Assembly: GCA_028455995.1 (NCBI GenBank)
Contig: JABELC010000008.1
Span: 743,501 to 807,500 of the forward strand
Origin: Scleromitrula shiraiana
Lineage: Eukaryota; Ascomycota; Leotiomycetes; Helotiales; Sclerotiniaceae
Length of the DNA: 64,000 nt
Direction of reading: 5' to 3'
How positions within the stretch are numbered: the first letter of the stretch is position 1; each line of letters begins with the position of its first letter. The position numbers and the translations under genes are program-made. The notes under the pieces are model-generated. The model was not told the origin of the DNA. It searched no databases and was given only the letters and a program-made list of their open reading frames with translations. Positions 1 to 8,439 of this stretch are shown piece by piece.

Positions 1-412
1 TCGTGCCGAACCGAATTGACCATGCTTGTCTTGTCGCATCCCCTGCAACTGTTCCATTCAGTGAGGTATAGTAGAAATGGTGCCCGAGTGATAGAAAAAG
101 TCCGATTGATAACATCAAACACATGAAAGTTGGCTCTAGCCAATTGATACTCCATGATACATTCTTGTTTGGTGGTATTGACGGAGAGTTGTTGAGCGTG
201 TTATCTGATCTGATGCTCGTGGATGATGAGCTCAAGTGATTGGGTAGTTGCTTTTCTTGGGATCTTGGGTCTTGTAGGCTCAAATCGGAATTGCGAGCTG
301 ATATTGAAGGAAATATATCAGTGCTTGAAATGGTAGATGAGTCTGACCAAACAAAAGGCTTTTCATTTTCAAATAGTATCTCAGTGATGCCCGTTTGGTT
401 GCTGTTTAGCAT
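1..412 (-). CDS. Uncharacterised fungal multi-pass membrane protein, 5' part only (runs off left edge)
   Basis: An open frame on the minus strand starts with ATG at 412 and stays open for 137 codons to the window edge, so this is the N-terminal part of a larger protein. The first ~95 residues are hydrophilic and rich in Ser, Asp and Asn (cytosolic tail). They are followed by a hydrophobic segment, FMCLMLSIGLFLSLGHHFYY, read as the first membrane helix, and then by TSLNGTVAGDATRQAWSIRFGT. The run GHH-FYY-x-LNG followed by QxWSIRxGT is, from memory, typical of a large family of uncharacterised multi-pass fungal membrane proteins that often have many paralogues per genome. No function is known to me. 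ATG 412 was chosen as the most upstream in-frame Met I traced with an open frame below it. Family assignment is by recollection of the pattern, not by a search. Confidence 0.7.
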   Translation of the reverse strand, partial: MLNSNQTGITEILFENEKPFVWSDSSTISSTDIFPSISARNSDLSLQDPRSQEKQLPNHLSSSSTSIRSDNTLNNSPSIPPNKNVSWSINWLEPTFMCLMLSIGLFLSLGHHFYYTSLNGTVAGDATRQAWSIRFGT

Positions 413-2529
413 GTCGTAAAGAGAGATTAGATAGACACTAGTGTTGAAAGAATCTTGGGAGTCAATCAGATACAGATAATGAAATAGTTTGGAGCAAAAA
501 ACCGAAGTTCCAAAAATTATATGTATGCTCGGAACGATATTCTGTTTGAGTTTTGAAAGGAACCAAGTCCGTTTATAGTCTCGCCGTCATATCATACAAT
601 AACTGCCGCTAGCGCAAGAAACTGTATCAGTGTACTCAATTCAGACATGGCTGAGAAAGCTCGATGTCTGCCGGAGACGACCCATGTAGTACAAGTTTTG
701 TAGTTTAGCAAAGTGCATGCTGCAACTAGATTAATTCTACAGTTCGTCAGCCATCCCACGATTGTAAGGGTACTGTACTAGGTAGAATGGATCTGTACAG
801 CCGTGGGAACAGATGGAACATATCAACCATGAACTACATGGTAAGATAATCTCACCTCTGGACCCCAAGAGTATAGACTCTCCCGAGGAGAATCATTCAC
901 ATGCATCGAGTGCATATTTTCCCAGCTAATCAAAAACTTCCAAAGACTCGGAATTCAAAGAACAGCCTCAATCAACAACAACAGTGGGGCCAAAACTAGA
1001 TAGCTATCCATGGATGTTAATTATGAAACCCAATGCCCGAGGTACATCGCGCCCGTTGGAGGTAGGTATGGATGAAATTGCATGTCCCTCCAGAAGTTAG
1101 CGAACCAAAAGCTGAATTCATAAAATTGACATTTGAACTACCACTTCAGCACTGCTCAATCTTGAGTTTTAGATGGAAAAGATACAACCGCGGTTCCAGG
1201 GGTCTGGAAGATAAGAGCGCGATGCTTCCTGTAAGGATGTGGCGAAGTCGTTATGCGACGAACTTTACATCATAATCCCAACCTTGAAACCTTGCCTGCG
1301 ATGGTAGACACTCGGGAAGCGGGATGGTGATCCTTCCAGATATTCGGGATCAATTGAATGCAAGAATTTTGCATGGTAGCGATTATAGAGATTGATATTG
1401 AATGCATAGTAGGTGAGATCCTCTTTTTTTACTGATGGTTCACCGGCAAAAGTACGTGTGCTTCCACTAAGGGGGTGTGTTAATTTATGAACCACCTTCA
1501 ATGCTTATATTTAAGTTAAAAAAAGATGAATTAAATAGAATATATTTATTGAATCATTTTCAAACAATTGCCAACTTCATATCAATATTATCAGATTAAA
1601 ACTTTTGATTATTTAATTGAGAATTAGATAATTGATATATAAATGAAGATGGTGAATGAATTAATACGTATACACCTCCTGGTGCTTCCGTATATGAAAA
1701 GGTTTGACTAGGCGAAAGAAATAATAAGCTCAACACCTAAGCAACTGCCATGGACTGGATGAGATTTGGCCGGCCGTGGTTAGTTAGTAGTATCTGGTGG
1801 CCCGAACGAGTGGGATGGAGAAATTATAATATTTCAGCAGCTTAGCTTAGTTTCGGCCTGCAACCTTCATTTCTCGAATCAGCTTCTTGCTCTCGCATTC
1901 GCACATGGGACAGTGTAGGAAAGTCTTCTAGATTCGTTTGCATATCTACCTAGTGACCTAGGTAGTTCCCTAGTGTATAACACTATTGCTGGAGCAACTC
2001 GAATATCGCCTTACAATAAATCATCATAGCTATTGACATGTTTCTATTCTTCTGCACCAAATGCTTTTTACAGAAAGGATGAAAGTTTCTTGATCCTCCA
2101 GACTCTCTATACTAAGACAAGTCACGTGGAATTTACGATTAAGCTACGTTTATGGGTCTCATTTTCAAACAACTCTCTTTACCAGGATCGATAATCAGAT
2201 CTTAGTTGTTGCTCGCTGTTGACATGGGTGGTCAAATGTGCATGCCTTTCTACGCACTCACAGCCTGCATTCCAGATCAAGTATCACGTGTCGTTTTATT
2301 GCTACCCTCAACCTTTCCTCAATCTAAGACCTTTGCGAGAAGAAAGTTCCTACGAACATGTTGGCTTTCGTATCCTGTCACACAATTGGGTAGATCATGG
2401 ATGAGGTACTTACATCTAACCCCCCCTTTGGAGCCAACACCCGATAAGTTGTGAATGCAATCCAATCGGTATATAGGTAGGGCATCGCCGCCTCAAAATC
2501 TACACATTCACAACCATTCAATTATTTCA
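413..2529. other. Intergenic, AT-rich, contains one MITE-like element
   Basis: I see no credible gene in this stretch. Short open frames at 1072-1275, 1265-1501 and 2206-2454 show no domain, no coding bias and no splice partners. The only structured item is the MITE-like element at 1466-1681. Confidence 0.6.
1466..1681. mobile_element. MITE-like element, copy A (216 bp)
   Basis: The element is bounded by an exact 8-bp direct repeat, GTGCTTCC, at 1458-1465 and 1682-1689. Its ends are imperfect inverted repeats: the left end reads AGGGGGTGTGTTAATTTATG and the right end, on the other strand, reads CAGGAGGTGTATACGTATTAATTCATTCACC, with a small gap in the alignment. The interior is very AT-rich and has no open frame. 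An 8-bp target duplication and CAGG-type ends fit a non-autonomous hAT-type element. The second family member is at 4288-4506, almost the same length. Confidence 0.65.
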
Positions 2530-3248
2530 ATGGCCGCACTAATCAACTCAACAGAACGAAGTCCATTACTCGATCCAACTTCAGCACACGCTGAAGATGG
2601 GAATATTAGCAGAGAATCTCCCGAAAATGAGGTTATTTTCTCCAATGAACCTTCGACACTTGAGATGATCAAAGGCACAAGCGGCGTGTTTCTAAGTATA
2701 ATCTTTGTCACTGTTGATTCTTCCATGATTGCCACACTATCGGCACCGATCTCATTGACTTTTGGTTCATTGTCGCGACTCCCGTGGCTTGTATCAGCCT
2801 TTTTTATTGCCAATGCTGTTATTAACCCCTTTGCGGAAAACTCACAGATATCTATGGCCGGAGAGACGGACTTATAGTGTCGAACATTATATTCTCGCTT
2901 GGGAACCTCATGTGCGCTCTAGCACAATCAGAATGTGCTCTGATTTGTGGCCGGTTGATTGCTGGTATCGGAGGGGGCGGCATTTCTGTCATTTCCACCT
3001 TCGTTCTATTAGACTTGGTTCCGGTGCGACGACGTGGAATTTGGCAGGGGATTGGAAATATCTTCTTCGGTACCGGTACTGGCCTAGGCGGCTATTTTGG
3101 TGGATGATTAAACGATTCAATCAACTGGAAAGTAACATTCTGAATACAGATTCCCTTTACTGTTCTGGCTACTATTCTCATCTTTTTCACCGTAAATATT
3201 CCAATTACAAACAGCGACACTACCAACCGATCCAAGATACGACAGAGG
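2530..3248 (+). pseudogene. Broken MFS transporter, N-terminal half (Fnx1/Vba-like)
   Basis: ATG at 2530 opens a frame encoding a hydrophilic leader and a first helix ending at ...FFIANAVINP. At the C-run 2826-2829 the frame must shift by one base to continue into CGKLTDIYGRRDGLIV, the classical MFS loop 2-3 motif G-K-L-x-D-x-x-G-R-R. The next part includes ICGRLIAGIGGGG and RRRGIWQGIGNIFFGTGTG, which is characteristic of vacuolar basic amino-acid transporters and Fnx1-type proteins. Two in-frame TGA codons (3105-3107 and 3141-3143) sit where Trp is expected, and the match ends at a possible splice donor (3248). The C-terminal half is absent. A sequencing error could explain the frameshift but not two stops plus truncation, so I call a pseudogene. 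The TGG-to-TGA changes are not in the CpA context of RIP. Confidence 0.8.
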
Positions 3249-3442
3249 TAAGTCCTCAATATGACACAAGAAATTCTATATTCCCAGTCATAACATCGAT
3301 AATAGGCAGTAGCTACAAGTTGTATCGAGTTATAAGTATATATACCCAAGGTTGTTACCCCGTTTATTCCCAAGCTCTAAATTCCAGAACGACATTCTCA
3401 CACACAGAAGTAAAACATTTGCCATAAGTCACAAGTAACAAG

Positions 3443-3507
3443 TGTCATACAGAAGTCGAACGACTCCTACGTGATGCTAGAGTCTCTATATGTACTATTT
3501 TGTGATA
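3443..3507. repeat. Left terminal direct repeat of the miniature LTR element
   Basis: This 65-bp repeat contains the core AAGTCGAACGACTCCTACGT and is preceded by target duplication ACAAG. Confidence 0.75.
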
Positions 3508-3770
3508 TATTTTCGAGGTTGGCTAACTTTTTGTTAGTTGAGCTATTTTTTTTGTAAAATCGTTATGTTTTTAATATGTGGAAGGTTTTTATTTATTTTC
3601 TCTTTTTGTTTTGTGGGATAGAAATGCTTTTTATATATATATATTTATGTATATACTATATGGAGCTTGGTATATTTTAAATTTTAGTGTATGATGATCA
3701 ATGTTGTCTATGGGGTGATTATAATTACAAATTTTATTATTGAATCATGAGATCTCAATGGGCTTATAAT

Positions 3771-3835
3771 TGTTATATAAAAGTCGAACGATTTTTGCGT
3801 GATGTTAGAGTCTCTATATATACCATTTTGTGACA
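3771..3835. repeat. Right terminal direct repeat of the miniature LTR element
   Basis: This 65-bp repeat contains AAGTCGAACGATTTTTGCGT, which differs from the left copy mainly by C-to-T changes, and is followed by target duplication ACAAG. Confidence 0.75.
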
Positions 3836-4287
3836 ACAAGCAAATACCAATCATGTTACTAATCTGCATCTATTAATCATCATTTGAGCGAGCATACATA
3901 TAATTTGTATTATTCTACAAACCCAGGAGTCAGGTAGTATTCATATCCATATCAAACTGAATACCACCAGCCAACTTCATTTCATACAACAATCTGCTTA
4001 GCAATGATTGTCGTAGAAAAGGGGATCAATCACATGATGACTATCGTGTGGTCAACTTAGACGTACAGAGCACCACTAGTGGAACTCATATAGTATATAT
4101 AGGAGGCTCTGCTCCCTATACTAGATATATCAATCGATACACCTTTCCTTACTCTCGTTCATGTGACAATACTTTTACAGAGTAACCTGAAAAAACGTTG
4201 ATGCATAAAACTATTAACTTAAAGTGAAGCGAAATGCTATTCTCATGAAAACTTCACAGTTACTAAGCACTGAGTCAGCAGGTAATA

Positions 4288-4506
4288 CAGGAGGGAGTGT
4301 ATTAATTCATGAACCATCATATGACATTAAATCCAACATATAAATTTCTAAAATCTCAATTCTACTAGTATTTAAATAATCAAATGTTATGATTGTTCAA
4401 TATTTTTTTGATTATTATAATATTTTGATTGTTCAAAACTAAATCAGATATTGTAGTGTTTTGATTGTTGGATAGGAAGATGATTCATGAATTAATACTC
4501 CCCCTG
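4288..4506. mobile_element. MITE-like element, copy B (219 bp)
   Basis: The ends are good inverted repeats: the left reads CAGGAGGGAGTGTATTAATT then CATGAACCATC, and the right on the other strand reads CAGGGGGAGTATTAATTCAT then GAATCATCTTCC. Flanks AGGTAATA (4280-4287) and GTGGGATA (4507-4514) could be an eroded 8-bp duplication. The interior is AT-rich, non-coding and contains repeats of TTTTGATTGTT. Its length and ends match copy A at 1466-1681. Confidence 0.7.
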
Positions 4507-4892
4507 GTGGGATAGAGTAGAAGCACCGAAAGAGTGACATTAATGGTTAGGTTATGAATAATTGAATATTCACTGGCAATAAAATATGCTGAGTATTAGT
4601 GGAAGTCCTCTGACACTGCGATAATTGGTTTGTGCGAAAATGTATACGTTTTCAGTATTACAGTAGTCAAAGTCATATTCAATTAGGTGAATACCGCATA
4701 CCACATACTTTCGCCACCCATTTTACTGCCCATCAGTCATACCTCCCGTATATACATGACTAATTATTACGAGTAACTGTACTAATATTAAGTGAATACT
4801 CATCCAACTACAGTTATGCCAAGAGTTAACGCAGTCGTACTCATATTTGCAGTTTGCAAACGCCAGGTGGAATTTTTACAGGAGATAATGGG

Positions 4893-4900
4893 TATAAATA
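4893..4900 (+). promoter_or_regulatory. TATA-box-like motif
   Basis: TATAAATA lies 236 bp upstream of the ATG at 5136. The distance would imply a long 5' leader, so assignment to that gene is tentative. Confidence 0.3.
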
Positions 4901-5135
4901 TATCGATCGAACTGCTCGAAGTTCCTCCTTTTCAAAAACCATCAGATTTCTTCCATCTTCGACATCAACGATAATCATCTACAACTTCGATTCAGTATCA
5001 AATTTTGAGAACATAAATCGAAACATCTTCGATATCGAGCTTCTATCAACAATTTCTTCAACTTCACATCGCTTTTTTAGCTCTCCAAACCCTCGTTACT
5101 TCGAGTAATATCTATTTCCAACCCAACCTACCAAA

Positions 5136-5816
5136 ATGGGAAACAAGAACAACCGCGGCGCATCTACAGCCACCCGAGCTGCTACCCTCTACGCCGAGAA
5201 AAAACAGGCTGAGCAACAAGCCAAATCCGCTGCTCAAACTACGAAAATCGATCAACAAAAACCCAAGATCACAGAAGAGGTGGTCAAGGAGATCACCATT
5301 ACTCCCCTCCTTGATCCTAGAACCCTAATTTTACATGACTCGATGACCTTCGAGAAAGACGACCAAGGTTGCTACAACAAACTCATCATCGATATCGATC
5401 TTTTGAATAAGGGATATATCACCGAGATGCCCTCTCTTTTGAGAGTTCTCCCCACCTACAGTCCATACATCTCCTCGGTGCAAATCCGCATCTACGCCCC
5501 CGGTATCTATCCCAGCCGCGCTGTCTACAACCGCCACGTTGCCAATATGGTATCGATGGTCGCCATTTTAAACACATTCCCACTCAAGAAGGTTTCCGTA
5601 ACCTTGGGGATGCATTCTGTCGAAGACTTTTTGAAAATGAAGCTCGCGGCTCTTGTGTACGGGCTCAGATGCAGAAATTGGGCAATCGATGTCCACATTT
5701 TTGGCAAGGAGGGCGAAACAGTTAGAGTTACTGGGCTGAAGAGGGGCCATGAGTTTGTGAGGAGGTTGAGGGGGGTTTGGAGGACGGAGTTTGAGGGGAA
5801 AGTCCTTGCCTCATAG
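5136..5816 (+). CDS. Uncharacterised 226-aa protein
   Basis: This is an intronless frame of 226 codons. The start is the first ATG, in a good context (ACCAAAATGGG). Residues ~1-50 are polar and rich in Ala, Lys and Gln (disordered). The rest is a mixed alpha/beta-like globular region including LRVLPTYSPYISSVQIRIY, a central MVSMVAILNTFPLKKVSVTL and a basic C-terminal helix GHEFVRRLRGVWRTEFEG. There is no signal peptide or membrane segment. I do not recognise a family. The coherent amino-acid composition and the lack of competing frames make it a real gene; it may be lineage-restricted. It lies next to transposon relics and broken MFS genes. Confidence 0.7.
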   Translation: MGNKNNRGASTATRAATLYAEKKQAEQQAKSAAQTTKIDQQKPKITEEVVKEITITPLLDPRTLILHDSMTFEKDDQGCYNKLIIDIDLLNKGYITEMPSLLRVLPTYSPYISSVQIRIYAPGIYPSRAVYNRHVANMVSMVAILNTFPLKKVSVTLGMHSVEDFLKMKLAALVYGLRCRNWAIDVHIFGKEGETVRVTGLKRGHEFVRRLRGVWRTEFEGKVLAS

Positions 5817-6993
5817 GGTGGGATGGGATAGGATGGCGGGGATGATCGGTGCTGGTGGATGGGGAGTTGATTGGCTTTGTGGTATTTGGGTATTGGATAA
5901 GCTAGGGTTGATAGGTGTGAGAGGGTAGGAGGTACAATGAATGAATTGATAGGGAGTTGAAGTTTCTGCAATCTGAATGTACAAGTCGACTTTGAGGTTT
6001 GAAATATTAAATTATGTTAACTAAGCGGGAATGAACATTTCGATCTAGATTATGAAAAGAAGAGCATATATCAAATAAAGAAGTATAAAGCAAGATCTGG
6101 GTGACTGACTAATTGTCCTACTATTGTTCATTTATTAAAAACAAGTAAAATCATAAATTTTTGGTCGTTGCTTTTACTTTTTAAACATTAGTTGATGCAA
6201 CAATACATGTCGAGCATAATTGTTTTAAAAACATGGAAAATTATAAATAAAAATGATTATCAAATCCATATATTATTAGTAATCTTGTTGCAATCTGAGA
6301 CTTTCTAATTGAATGTAAAGGCATTTGCGATAGCATATCACAATAACTAACATAACAACACCACTTGGTACAACTAAAAAAAAAACAATATCTCACTCAC
6401 ATCAGTAAAAACAACCAGAGCAAAAAAATCGTATCTATAATTCATAGCTAATCTACATATATTTAAGTCTACCCCTTCCAAATTCCCCCATTAAATACCC
6501 CAGAGTCCAGACCCCTCTCGCTAAAATACTTTCTCCCTCCTTTCTTTCTTTATATTAACAATCGGTCATGAATAACATCCTCAAAGTCCCATTCAATTCC
6601 AAACTATGAACAATATTGGTGGCAATTAGACTTTCCCTTATATATCCAATCCCTTATCTCCTCCCTTATCTCCCTCGCCATTATCAATGGCTCTTTTTAA
6701 TCAATCCTCGAGCCTTGTAATATGTTCATCCATGGTGATCTCTACCTAGCTGAACCAGCGTCTATCATAAAACAACAAGTTCGTATCCGTCGTAACCTCA
6801 TAATTCTCAGTCCAAGCTAATCCAAAATATAGTTGTTCGTACTCCCTGCCAGCCACCCTTTCCTCCTAAGAGATATTCAAACTATATCCAAAATACCCAT
6901 TTCATTCTTCATGTTTCTCATATTTAGCCCACCCATTCCAATAACATCATATCATCTCATCTTGTAAGCCAATCCATCCACAACTCAACAACC
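5817..6993. other. Intergenic between convergent genes
   Basis: The stretch is AT-rich and serves as the 3' flank of both neighbours. I see no gene, RNA or repeat structure in it. Confidence 0.6.
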
Positions 6994-7869
6994 TCAAACC
7001 AACCTCCCCACAACTCCACACCCCACCGCCGCCGCAGCCGCCACAAACGGAAAAGCCGTCTGTCTCGGCCCTCCGGCAGCATTAGTCCCAATAACAAACC
7101 CGCCCGTAGTCGTACCCGTCGCCGTCCCCCACTTCGCACACCCATCACTCTCCACCGCATTACAAGCCACACTGCTCAAACTCTGACAAATACTAACCGC
7201 ACTCACGACTCCCAAATATCCACCAGTGGGTGTAGCTCCTGCAACCGTAACACCCCCGTTAGGTGCACTAACCGTCACACCACCGCCCATTCCGCCCTCC
7301 AAATCAACGGTGCAGAGCGCATAATTCTTCGCGCAGGCCGCTGTGGCAGACGAGCAAGCCGCGCTATTAACATACGAGGTTGGAAGGATGGGGAAGGGAA
7401 AATAAGCATTTGGTACGAAAGAAGCAGTCTGGGTTGCAGAATTGGAATTCGGGGAGGAAGTGCGGGTTGCAGTAGCTACAGTGCCAGTGCAAGAAGCTCC
7501 AATAGCGCAGCATGCGATGTTGTGTTTTGAATCTGTAGAGCAGATAGCTGAGGTGGGACAGCAGGCGCCGGCATAATCGTCTTTGAGCGTGGAGCAGGAG
7601 TTGTAGTTTGTCGGGCAATTATCAGCGCGTTTTAGGAGGTCGAGTTTGGGGTTTGAGGAGGCGGGTGAGGTATTCTCGGGATTGGAATCGGAATTGGGGT
7701 TTGAAGAGGGGATTATGGTGTCGTTATTTATTGGAATGGAGGAAATGAAGAGATCGAGTGTTAGTGGTGCGTAGAAAGGTTCGGGTGGTGCAAGGAGCGA
7801 GGGAATTTGTAATGCGGTTGTGGTTGAGGAGGTTAGGAGGAGTAGTTTGATGGCTGCTGGGAGATGCAT
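6994..7869 (-). CDS. Predicted GPI-anchored, cysteine-rich cell-wall protein
   Basis: This is a single-exon 291-aa frame starting at ATG 7869. The N-terminus MHLPAAIKLLLLTSSTTTAL is a signal peptide. A Kex2-type KR at about residue 80 (LLKRADNC) precedes a Cys-rich module with spacing C-x7-C-x9-CC and ending NIACCAIGASCTG, a pattern common in fungal surface proteins. A Ser/Thr/Asn-rich stretch follows, then a second Cys-containing domain with SSVACNAVESDGCAKWGT. The C-terminus is a hydrophobic tail (FPFVAAAAAVGCGVVGRLV) after a small-residue region, as expected for GPI attachment. The protein is therefore predicted to be secreted and anchored at the membrane or wall. Function is unknown. A 5'-UTR intron is possible (donor-like GGTAACTTC near 8000). 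Confidence 0.75.
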   Translation of the reverse strand: MHLPAAIKLLLLTSSTTTALQIPSLLAPPEPFYAPLTLDLFISSIPINNDTIIPSSNPNSDSNPENTSPASSNPKLDLLKRADNCPTNYNSCSTLKDDYAGACCPTSAICSTDSKHNIACCAIGASCTGTVATATRTSSPNSNSATQTASFVPNAYFPFPILPTSYVNSAACSSATAACAKNYALCTVDLEGGMGGGVTVSAPNGGVTVAGATPTGGYLGVVSAVSICQSLSSVACNAVESDGCAKWGTATGTTTGGFVIGTNAAGGPRQTAFPFVAAAAAVGCGVVGRLV

Positions 7870-8439
7870 GATGAATGATGGATATGATATCTAATAAGTC
7901 TACAATTAATATCTTATCGAATCAATTCACCGAAGAATGAATGATAGAAAGAATTAGAAAATAAATCCCCGAGGAATGAAAGAAGAATAAAAATGAAGTT
8001 ACCTGCGCCGAGATTCAATTTATTTTCTTCCCAACCACCTTCTTTATTGATAGACGACTTTCACTTAAGCTTCCCCGCAATATATTTTCCAAAATCTCTA
8101 CCTCACGATAGATTCAAGAAATATTGTAAGTCCTCACTGTCATTAATTGAATATAGATCTTAAGTATCCAATAAATTTCTATGTACACAAGTTGATAGTA
8201 ATTGGATTCTTACGGTATTCTTCTCCAATAAATAATAAGTGGTGAACATAAAGCGGTGATGGTTAAATCTCGATATGCGTACCCGATAACCCAATATGCA
8301 TGTGTTGTAAATTTTAAAGATGCTGCGATAATGGTTGGCAGGGGGATTGAACTAAATTTAAACATTAAAGTTTCCGGCTTAGCGGTGTACCTGATAGGAC
8401 GATTATGTAAGACGGTCATGTAAGGCAGAATGACATAAT
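7870..8439. other. Intergenic
   Basis: The stretch is AT-rich. No gene, repeat or RNA structure was seen. Confidence 0.5.

Larger units (their letters stand above)
3443..3835. mobile_element. Miniature LTR-flanked element (TRIM-like), 393 bp
   Basis: Two direct repeats of exactly 65 bp lie at 3443-3507 and 3771-3835. Both start with TG; the right copy ends in CA and the left in TA. The element is flanked by a perfect 5-bp duplication ACAAG (3438-3442 and 3836-3840), which is the size expected of retroviral-type integrases. The repeats differ almost only by C/T and G/A transitions, with one G/T transversion near the left end and a final-dinucleotide difference. The 263-bp interior is AT-rich and has no open frame, so it encodes nothing. 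I could not identify a convincing tRNA primer-binding site or polypurine tract. This architecture matches terminal-repeat retrotransposons in miniature. Confidence 0.75.
3249..5135. other. Intergenic with two transposon relics
   Basis: No gene is visible. The stretch carries the miniature LTR element (3443-3835), the second MITE-like element (4288-4506), and, close to the next gene, a TATAAATA box at 4893-4900. Confidence 0.6.

Noticed and set aside
2800..3110. Frameshift in the first MFS gene explained by an intron
   Set aside because: The conserved INP-LCGKLTDIYGRR segment is continuous across the site, so there is no room for an intron.
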